From Candidatus Nitrosotenuis sp. (GTDB lineage: Archaea; Thermoproteota; Nitrososphaeria; Nitrososphaerales; Nitrosopumilaceae), in assembly GCA_023252015.1 (NCBI GenBank), contig JAHEXS010000078.1, positions 1-5,640 on the forward strand: a stretch of 5,640 bases of DNA, given 5' to 3'. Position numbers and translations under genes: made by a program. Each line of letters begins with the position of its first letter. Position 1 is the first letter of the stretch. Below are positions 1 to 4,498 of this stretch, one piece after another. The notes beneath the pieces are model-generated. The model was given only the letters and a program-made list of their open reading frames with translations, did not search any database and was not told the origin of the DNA.

Positions 1-236
1 TTGTCAAAATCCCTTATTTCGTTTTCTAAACTTTTTCTATCATTTTCGTTTCCACCGGCAATTGAGCTGGCAAGGCTTGCGATTGTCTCAACTTTGGTCT
101 TGAGGTCTCCTGCACGGATGATGGCGTATGATTCGTTGGAGGTACTGGTTTGCGTATTGTACAGAATAAACAAATTAAAAAGTGCTACCGTTACTAGTAT
201 TCCGATTAGAACATATGTTTTGCTGATGATTTTCAA
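1..236 (-). CDS. Membrane-anchored sensor protein, N-terminal part (probable sensor histidine kinase)
   Basis: The first 78 codons of a minus-strand gene that continues past the left edge. The start is TTG at 236-234; an in-frame TAA lies three codons upstream at 245-243 and there is no Met codon anywhere in the visible part, so TTG is close to forced. Residues 1-8 are short and basic (KIISK), residues about 8-26 form one hydrophobic membrane helix (YVLIGILVTVALFNLFILY), and from residue 27 a polar, amphipathic helical region begins (ESYAIIRAGDLKTKVETIA), as in four-helix-bundle sensor domains of histidine kinases and chemoreceptors. The topology suggests a short cytoplasmic N-terminus followed by an extracytoplasmic sensor domain. 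No catalytic domain is visible. Kinase identity is inferred from the divergent Hpt gene and the nearby receiver genes; a chemoreceptor-like or other sensor is possible. The coding frame is clear, the exact function is not. Confidence 0.72.
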   Translation of the reverse strand, partial: MKIISKTYVLIGILVTVALFNLFILYNTQTSTSNESYAIIRAGDLKTKVETIASLASSIAGGNENDRKSLENEIRDFD

Positions 237-261
237 TTTTAGTTATCTACTCTTTCATAGA

Positions 262-271
262 GTATAAAAAC
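262..271. promoter_or_regulatory. TATA element shared by the divergent sensor and Hpt genes
   Basis: Plus strand reads GTATAAAAAC. TATAAAAA (263-270) lies 25-32 bases before the Hpt TTG at 295, while its complement TTTTTATA lies 27-34 bases before the sensor TTG at 236. Both distances fit archaeal box A with leaderless transcripts starting at the start codon. No second TATA-like box was seen in the 58-base gap. That a single TBP site serves both directions is inference. Confidence 0.6.
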
Positions 272-294
272 CTCGATCAAAATATTGCTAGTAA

Positions 295-657
295 TTGTCA
301 GACGAATTCTTACGTGTCGCCAAAGAAGAAGTCTCAGACGATATTGCTAAAATTAGCAATTTATTAAAAAACTGTTCTGGGGATTCTGATATTTCAAAAA
401 ATGCCATTGAAATTGAAAAACACACACACAAGCTAAAGGGACTGGCCCCAATGATGGAACAATCTGAGATTGGAGATGTTGCAGCTACCATTGACACGTT
501 ACTTAAGCTAGTGATTTCTGGAAAATCAATCCCGGGGATTTTTCAAGCAATAGAAAAATCAAACCAATTCATGCTAGATGCTATCAATGACAATAAATCT
601 GATTATGTCTCATTAAAAAATGATTTAAACAATAAATACTCTGCACTTCTTAGCTGA
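295..657 (+). CDS. Stand-alone histidine phosphotransfer (Hpt) protein, CheA P1-like
   Basis: A 120-residue all-helical cytoplasmic protein. The key motif is HKLKG at residues 45-49, the Hpt/CheA-P1 signature HxxKG, with His45 as the expected phosphoacceptor and Lys48-Gly49 conserved. The flanking helix IEKHTHKLKGLAPMM and the following EIGDVAATIDTLLKLV match the second and third helices of a P1 four-helix bundle. The length is that of one Hpt domain with nothing else attached. It should carry phosphate between a kinase and receiver Asp residues. The start is TTG at 295; the only later Met residues (53, 54) fall after the active His, so they cannot be the start. A TATA box about 28 bases upstream supports a leaderless mRNA. 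The divergent neighbour is a membrane sensor, and a CheY-like receiver follows 40 bases downstream, so a multistep phosphorelay is likely. His43, two residues before His45, is a less likely alternative acceptor. Confidence 0.85.
   Translation: MSDEFLRVAKEEVSDDIAKISNLLKNCSGDSDISKNAIEIEKHTHKLKGLAPMMEQSEIGDVAATIDTLLKLVISGKSIPGIFQAIEKSNQFMLDAINDNKSDYVSLKNDLNNKYSALLS
421..430 (+). repeat. (CA)5 dinucleotide run over the Hpt active-site codons
   Basis: Five CA units encode His43-Thr44-His45 and the run ends at the first base of Lys46. It therefore contains the codon for the phosphoacceptor His45. Such a short run is usually stable; it is listed because of where it lies. Confidence 0.9.
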
Positions 658-671
658 AAATAGAAATTTTC
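656..671. repeat. Small AT-rich inverted repeat after the Hpt stop codon
   Basis: GAAAAT (656-661) and ATTTTC (666-671) are exact 6-base inverted arms around a 4-base loop, overlapping the Hpt stop and the TATA-like box of the next gene. The stem is weak. It may be chance or a binding site; no function is claimed. Confidence 0.35.
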
Positions 672-674
672 ATA
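667..674 (+). promoter_or_regulatory. Possible TATA box of the CheY-like gene
   Basis: TTTTCATA lies 24-31 bases before the ATG at 698, the usual box A distance for a leaderless transcript. The same eight bases occur 22-29 bases before the ATG of the zinc-ribbon response regulator. The C makes it a weak match to the archaeal consensus, and read-through from the Hpt gene is equally possible. Confidence 0.4.
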
Positions 675-697
675 AGTTATGTCGTTTAGCCATTCAT

Positions 698-1060
698 ATG
701 GTCCGAGTAATGATTGCGGATGACTCTGACGCAATTCGTTTTGTATTTAAGGACATTCTGACCATCGGAAACCACGAAATTGTAGCAGAAGCAGTTAACG
801 GCTCAGAAGCAGTGGAAAAATTCTCACAGACAAACCCTGATGTGATGCTACTTGATCTGGCAATGCCGAAAAAAGACGGGTTGACTGTGGTTAAAGAAGT
901 AATGGCGACACACCCATCTGCAAAAATAATTCTCATTACGGCAAGTGATAATCAAAACATCATTAACGAATGTCTCAAGGCGGGGGCTTATGCGATTATT
1001 TCAAAACCATTTGATTTTGATCAAGTTTTGAAATTAATCACTGAAATTTCATCAAAATAA
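698..1060 (+). CDS. CheY-like single-domain response regulator
   Basis: A 120-residue protein made only of a receiver (REC) domain. All landmarks are present: acidic pocket Asp8-Asp9 (MIADDSD), phosphoacceptor Asp53 (VMLLDLAMPKKDG), Thr81 after strand 4 (IILITAS) and Lys103-Pro104 (IISKPFDFD). It has no output domain, so it acts by protein-protein contact or as a phosphate shuttle or sink within a relay. The start is ATG at 698; a nearby ATG at 679 is in another frame. The gene is 40 bases downstream of the Hpt gene on the same strand, so the Hpt protein is the obvious phosphate partner, and they may be co-transcribed. Its TAA directly abuts the convergent stop of the next gene. Whether it also serves archaellum/chemotaxis functions cannot be told here, as no che genes are in view. 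Confidence 0.93.
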   Translation: MVRVMIADDSDAIRFVFKDILTIGNHEIVAEAVNGSEAVEKFSQTNPDVMLLDLAMPKKDGLTVVKEVMATHPSAKIILITASDNQNIINECLKAGAYAIISKPFDFDQVLKLITEISSK

Positions 1061-1969
1061 TTATCTTAGCCAAGAATATCCCTGACTTGATAATAGTTTT
1101 GCATGTTCTAATGTGAACTTTTCATTGCACTTTAAACACAGATAGTCAGTTAAAATTTCTGCAAAGATTTCTTTGCATTCATTACATGCATAGAAATTGT
1201 CTTGCGTTCTGTAGTCAACTCCAAACACTTTGATTGTTTGATGGCATTTTGGGCATTTGTCTTCTACATACGATGACTTGATAGAGACATTGCCGCACTT
1301 GTAGTGCTCAATGATCTTTTCATGCTTAAAGTCAGATCCCCTGCATTTTGGGCAGTGAAACATTTGCGCAATACGAATGTTATTGCATCTTGGACATGTG
1401 ATTTCTTTTATCGTATTTATCTGGATGATCTTTTTGTTGGAAACAAGATGCTTGATTATTGGGAGGATTTCCTCATCTGTTTTGTCTAAATACTGAGATA
1501 GCCTCAAAAGGCTAATCTGAGTTGCATTGGACATTAGACTTATCACGCTATCAAAAGTTTCTTTAGTTATCACGGCTTCTTCGGTTTTTAGTGTTTCAAC
1601 AATTTCTTTTATTTTTTCTAATCTGATTGGTTTTGCCAAATATTGGTATACTCCCTGGGCAATCACATCCTTGATTGAATCTTCTGTTTTTTCCCGTGCT
1701 GTCTCAATTATCACCTTGACGTCAGGCCTCATGTTCAGTAATTGTGTCATTATAGAAAACGCATTCATGTCGGGTAAACTGTAATCCAAAAAAACAAGTG
1801 GGACTGTACCTGACTTGATAATTTCTTTAAATTCATCAATACCTGTTTTTCCGTTTTGACAGATGTGTATTTTTTTAAAACCTAGTCTATTTAGGAAATC
1901 TTTGAGCAGAATGTTCACTGCGGGGCTGTCATCTATGATTAGGATCTCTTTTTCTTCTAACGATGACAT
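1061..1969 (-). CDS. Response regulator: receiver, winged-helix-like middle, three zinc ribbons
   Basis: A 302-residue cytoplasmic protein. Residues 8-128 are a complete receiver: Asp13-Asp14, phosphoacceptor Asp62 (VFLDYSLPD), Thr90 (VIIETA) and Lys113-Pro114 (LAKPIR). Residues about 136-190 are helical and read like a small winged helix (ISLLRLSQYLDKTDEEILPIIKHLV). The C-terminus holds twelve potential zinc ligands in three ribbons: Cys192/195 with Cys206/209; His222/Cys225 with Cys239/242; Cys262/265 with Cys278/281. This layout resembles the thaumarchaeal output domain TackOD1 described for archaeal two-component proteins, but that match is from memory. The output may be nucleic-acid or protein binding. 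The start ATG at 1969 is 22-29 bases after a TATA-like TTTTCATA. The gene faces the CheY-like gene and ends directly against it. It is a candidate terminal receiver for the Hpt protein nearby. Confidence 0.9.
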   Translation of the reverse strand: MSSLEEKEILIIDDSPAVNILLKDFLNRLGFKKIHICQNGKTGIDEFKEIIKSGTVPLVFLDYSLPDMNAFSIMTQLLNMRPDVKVIIETAREKTEDSIKDVIAQGVYQYLAKPIRLEKIKEIVETLKTEEAVITKETFDSVISLMSNATQISLLRLSQYLDKTDEEILPIIKHLVSNKKIIQINTIKEITCPRCNNIRIAQMFHCPKCRGSDFKHEKIIEHYKCGNVSIKSSYVEDKCPKCHQTIKVFGVDYRTQDNFYACNECKEIFAEILTDYLCLKCNEKFTLEHAKLLSSQGYSWLR

Positions 1970-1990
1970 ATGCCATCTTTGTACATCTGA

Positions 1991-1998
1991 TATGAAAA
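1991..1998 (-). promoter_or_regulatory. Possible TATA box of the zinc-ribbon response regulator
   Basis: On the minus strand TTTTCATA lies 22-29 bases before the ATG at 1969, suggesting a leaderless or nearly leaderless transcript. It is the same octamer as before the CheY-like gene. Confidence 0.42.
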
Positions 1999-2030
1999 GT
2001 TTAGTTTGTATTCAAGTCGTTGAGTTATGA

Positions 2031-2037
2031 TTAAAAG
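2031..2037 (+). promoter_or_regulatory. Possible TATA box of the PIN-ATPase gene
   Basis: TTAAAAG lies 23-29 bases before the ATG at 2060, within the AT-rich stretch TTATGATTAAAAG (2025-2037) that stands out from the GC-richer 23 bases next to the start. The placement fits a leaderless archaeal transcript. The 90-base gap 1970-2059 holds this and the divergent promoter and nothing else I can recognise. Confidence 0.45.
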
Positions 2038-2059
2038 CCCCTGTGACGACCTCTGAATC

Positions 2060-3904
2060 ATGTCAAAAATAGTGATAGACACTAGTGTTATTGTTAGCGG
2101 TCATATTACAAGACAACTCGAATCAAAAAGCCTTCAGAATGTTGAGATAATCATACCTGTTGCAGGATTAGACGAATTACAGTCTCAGGCGTCCCGGGGA
2201 AAAGAGCAAGGCTTTATCGGTCTTGAGGAAATAAAGAAAATTCAAAAACTGTGCCATGAAAATAATATCCAAGTACAATTTGTGGGGCAAAGGCCAAGCC
2301 TTGATGATATTCGGCTTGCAAAACATGGCCGTATTGATGCAATAATCAAGGATATCGCAAAGCAAAATAACGCAACGCTATACACTGCGGATTATATACA
2401 AGGACTTACTGCCGAAGCAGAAGGAATCCTAGTAAACTATCAAAAATCAGAAAAACTCACTACTGATTTGGAGTTTTTGAGGTTCTTTGACTCTGCCACA
2501 ATGAGCGTTCACCTAAAGGACCAAAACCCACCACTTGCAAAAAGAGGAAAGCCTGGCAGCTTTGAACTAGTAAAAATTGAAGACAAATTATTAGATGAAG
2601 ACTATCTGGAACTCATTACTACTCAGATACTTGAGGCATCTAAAATCTCAAATGCCGGAACCATTGAAATTTCAAAGCCAGGAGCACTAGTCGTACAATT
2701 TGGCGATTATAGAATTGCCATCACCCGTCCTCCATTTTCAGAGTCACACGAAATTACATTAGTTCATCCAATCACAAAGATGTCGCTTGATCAATATGGC
2801 CTATCAAAAAAACTGATGAGCAGATTCTCAGAAAAAGCCGAAGGAATCCTAATCTCAGGGCCACCTGGCTCTGGAAAAAGTACTCTTGCATCAAGTCTTG
2901 CGAATTTCTACGCATCACTTGGAAACATTGTAAAAACATTCGAATCGCCGCGTGATCTGCAGGTGGATAAAGGAATCACACAATACACAAAACTTGATGG
3001 TAAATTTGAAAATTCGGCCGACATCTTGCTACTTGTGCGACCAGATTATACTGTGTTTGATGAGGTGCGGCAGCGTGATGATTTTAGAGTATATGCGGAT
3101 TTGAGACTTGCAGGTGTTGGCATGATTGGCGTGGTGCACGCAAACATGCCCCTTGACGCAGTTCAGAGATTCATTGGGAAAATAGAGCTAGGCATGATTC
3201 CAAGCGTAATTGACACTGTTGTCTTTGTAAAAGATGGTTTTATCTCCAAAGTTTATGATCTTGATCTTAAAGTAAAGGTGCCATCTGGAATGGTAGAGCA
3301 GGACTTGGCAAGGCCCGTAATAGAAATTCGCGATTTTGAAACTGGTGTATTAGAATATGAAATTTACACATTTGGCGAAGAAAACGTAATTGTACCAGTT
3401 TCACAACAAGAAGCAAAATCTGGAATTTACAAATTGGCAGAAGAAAAAATCAGAGAGATGCTTCGAAGATTTGACCCAAATCCTGAAATCGAAATACTAT
3501 CTGATAGTGGAATCCAAGTTCGTGTGAGAAAGGACGTGATGCCTTCTATAATTGGAAAAGGTGGGGCTACTATTAACGATCTTGAAAAAATATTGCATGT
3601 TCACATTAACGTAGAGCCAAAAGAATCAAAAGAGTTTGAGGGTTCAATGGGTTCATATCAACATTCTAGTCGAGGTTCAACTCCGTTTGATTTTTCTGAA
3701 TCTGGAAATTCATTACTATTCCAGGTAGATAAGAAAAACAATGGATTGTTTGCAGACATTTACGTAAAAGGTGACTATGCTGCCACTACCCGTGTGGCAA
3801 GACATGGAAAAATAAAAATTTCAAAGCGCTCTGACGCTGGAAGGCGTATAGCACGGTCCGCTTTTTCAAAAAATGATATCGAGATAATTCTTAAAGACTC
3901 TTAA
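2060..3904 (+). CDS. PIN domain / PilT-like ATPase / KH domain protein (COG1855 type)
   Basis: A 614-residue protein with three recognisable parts. Residues 1-130 form a PIN nuclease domain with four conserved acids: Asp7 (IVIDTSV), Glu39 (GLDEL), Asp93 (RIDAII) and Asp111 (YTADY). Residues about 240-440 form a secretion-ATPase/PilT-like motor: Walker A GPPGSGKS at 267-274, Asp box FESPRD at 294-299, Walker B TVFDE at 331-335 and His box VVHAN at 358-362. Residues about 476-520 form a KH RNA-binding domain with loop GKGG at 499-502. A polar Ser/Gly-rich stretch (about 521-550) leads to a basic tail (HGKIKISKR, GRRIAR). This order and length match the archaeal 'PilT family ATPase' group, whose role is unproven; ATP-driven RNA or DNA processing is the natural inference, not pilus retraction. 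No membrane segment is present. The ATG at 2060 places Asp7 at the usual PIN position. The 3' end overlaps the convergent MntR-like gene by 14 bases. Confidence 0.93.
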   Translation: MSKIVIDTSVIVSGHITRQLESKSLQNVEIIIPVAGLDELQSQASRGKEQGFIGLEEIKKIQKLCHENNIQVQFVGQRPSLDDIRLAKHGRIDAIIKDIAKQNNATLYTADYIQGLTAEAEGILVNYQKSEKLTTDLEFLRFFDSATMSVHLKDQNPPLAKRGKPGSFELVKIEDKLLDEDYLELITTQILEASKISNAGTIEISKPGALVVQFGDYRIAITRPPFSESHEITLVHPITKMSLDQYGLSKKLMSRFSEKAEGILISGPPGSGKSTLASSLANFYASLGNIVKTFESPRDLQVDKGITQYTKLDGKFENSADILLLVRPDYTVFDEVRQRDDFRVYADLRLAGVGMIGVVHANMPLDAVQRFIGKIELGMIPSVIDTVVFVKDGFISKVYDLDLKVKVPSGMVEQDLARPVIEIRDFETGVLEYEIYTFGEENVIVPVSQQEAKSGIYKLAEEKIREMLRRFDPNPEIEILSDSGIQVRVRKDVMPSIIGKGGATINDLEKILHVHINVEPKESKEFEGSMGSYQHSSRGSTPFDFSESGNSLLFQVDKKNNGLFADIYVKGDYAATTRVARHGKIKISKRSDAGRRIARSAFSKNDIEIILKDS

Positions 3905-4352
3905 AACTCTCAAGGAATTTCTGGTTTGATTTCAGATGGGTAATGAATTTTCGTAATTGTTTAATCGTTTTTGGATTCAGGTGATGTTCAATCCCTTCTG
4001 CATCCTGGTTTGCAGTTTCGTGCTCAATTCCGAGTATCTCAAAAAACTCCAATAATATGCTATGTTTTTGTCTTACAGTATCAGCTATACTATTTCCTTT
4101 TGCAGTGAGGTTGACCCCTTGATATTTCTCATAGTTCAGAAAGCCGCCCTCGTCCAGCCTGTGGAGCATCTTTGTGACGCTTGGGGCGCTGACATTGAGG
4201 TATCTTGATACATCAAGCGTTGTGGCATATCCCTTCAACTCAACCAGTTCTGAGATGACCTCAAGATAGTCCTCGACTCTCGCCGATTTTGGTTTGACTG
4301 ATTTATGGGCCGCCTTTATGGATTCAAGCCTGTTTTCTCCCTTTTTCTCCAA
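3891..4352 (-). CDS. MntR-like metal-dependent transcriptional repressor (DtxR/MntR family)
   Basis: A 153-residue protein. Residues about 24-86 form the winged helix-turn-helix (TTLDVSRYLNVSAPSVTKMLHRLDEGG and wing YEKYQGVNLTAKG), and 90-153 the helical dimerisation domain. From memory of Bacillus subtilis MntR, all six metal ligands are kept: Asp28, Glu31, His97, Glu119, Glu122 and His123, within VEDYLE, RQKHS and EGIEHH. This favours Mn (or Fe) sensing and repression of metal uptake genes. There is no C-terminal SH3 domain, as in MntR. The start is TTG at 4352-4350: an in-frame TAA lies four codons upstream, the first Met (62) is inside the HTH, and a good TATA box sits 25-32 bases upstream. 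This gives about 20 extra basic residues before the HTH compared with MntR. Its target genes are not in view; the gene is divergent from tnpB and overlaps the PIN-ATPase gene by 14 bases. Confidence 0.92.
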   Translation of the reverse strand: MEKKGENRLESIKAAHKSVKPKSARVEDYLEVISELVELKGYATTLDVSRYLNVSAPSVTKMLHRLDEGGFLNYEKYQGVNLTAKGNSIADTVRQKHSILLEFFEILGIEHETANQDAEGIEHHLNPKTIKQLRKFITHLKSNQKFLESFKSL

Positions 4353-4376
4353 ATTGGTTTGTTAGTAGATACGTGT

Positions 4377-4384
4377 CTTATAAA
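4377..4384 (-). promoter_or_regulatory. TATA box of the MntR-like gene
   Basis: On the minus strand TTTATAAG lies 25-32 bases before the TTG start at 4352. It is a good archaeal box A match and fixes the start as leaderless. No clear metal-regulator palindrome was found beside it. Confidence 0.6.
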
Positions 4385-4413
4385 CGCGAGCGAGAAAATC
4401 CAAATCCTTCGAG

Positions 4414-4438
4414 GTCTGGATGAAAGCTAGCCGTAGAC
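4414..4438 (+). repeat. Imperfect hairpin, candidate IS left-end structure
   Basis: GTCTGG (4414-4419) pairs with CC (4431-4432) and AGAC (4435-4438), leaving a 2-base GT bulge and an 11-base loop that includes GAAAGCTAG. IS200/IS605 ends carry imperfect subterminal hairpins with unpaired bases, so this is a candidate. The stem is short and could be chance. Confidence 0.28.
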
Positions 4439-4466
4439 ACAGGTAAGCACTGGTTCAATCCGAATG

Positions 4467-4493
4467 GTTTTAGATAAAACTAATCTCTAAAAC
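4467..4493. repeat. Exact 8-bp inverted repeat just before tnpB
   Basis: GTTTTAGA (4467-4474) and TCTAAAAC (4486-4493) are perfect inverted arms around an 11-base spacer, ending five bases before the tnpB TTG. The left arm overlaps the TATA-like box. It could be an operator, a subterminal hairpin of the element, or a structure at the transcript start. Confidence 0.6.
4468..4478 (+). promoter_or_regulatory. Possible TATA box of tnpB
   Basis: TTTTAGATAAA lies 21-31 bases before the TTG at 4499, so the TnpB transcript could start at its start codon. It shares bases with the left arm of the inverted repeat. Confidence 0.42.
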
Positions 4494-4498
4494 AATCA

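Larger units (their letters stand above)
4386..4498. mobile_element. Probable left-end region of the tnpB element
   Basis: This non-coding stretch between the MntR-like promoter and the tnpB start should contain the left end of the insertion element. It holds two candidate hairpins (4414-4438 and 4467-4493). The exact boundary and target site cannot be placed, because the right end and an empty site are not available. Confidence 0.4.

Noticed and set aside
1..267. Open frame of 88 codons on the plus strand at the left edge
   Set aside because: It lies opposite the sensor gene, whose minus-strand frame gives a clean basic N-terminus, membrane helix and amphipathic helix, with a TATA box at the right distance.
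288..497. Minus-strand open frame inside the Hpt gene
   Set aside because: Fully covered by the Hpt frame with its HxxKG motif; the product resembles no known family and is an antisense shadow.
694..936. Minus-strand open frame inside the CheY-like gene
   Set aside because: Shadow of a complete receiver domain on the other strand.
1304..1784. Two plus-strand open frames (1304-1489 and 1527-1784)
   Set aside because: Both are antisense to the zinc-ribbon response regulator, whose receiver and Cys motifs are intact.
2177..2365. Minus-strand open frame in the PIN domain region
   Set aside because: Antisense to the conserved PIN active-site frame; no features of its own.
3961..4352. Possible second promoter or metal riboswitch for the MntR-like gene
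   Set aside because: The TATA box sits at leaderless distance from the start, leaving no leader for a riboswitch, and no such structure was seen.
4452..4461. GGTTCAATCC, like a tRNA T-arm
   Set aside because: The bases around the loop do not pair beyond one G-C, and no D-arm, anticodon arm or acceptor stem can be built around it.
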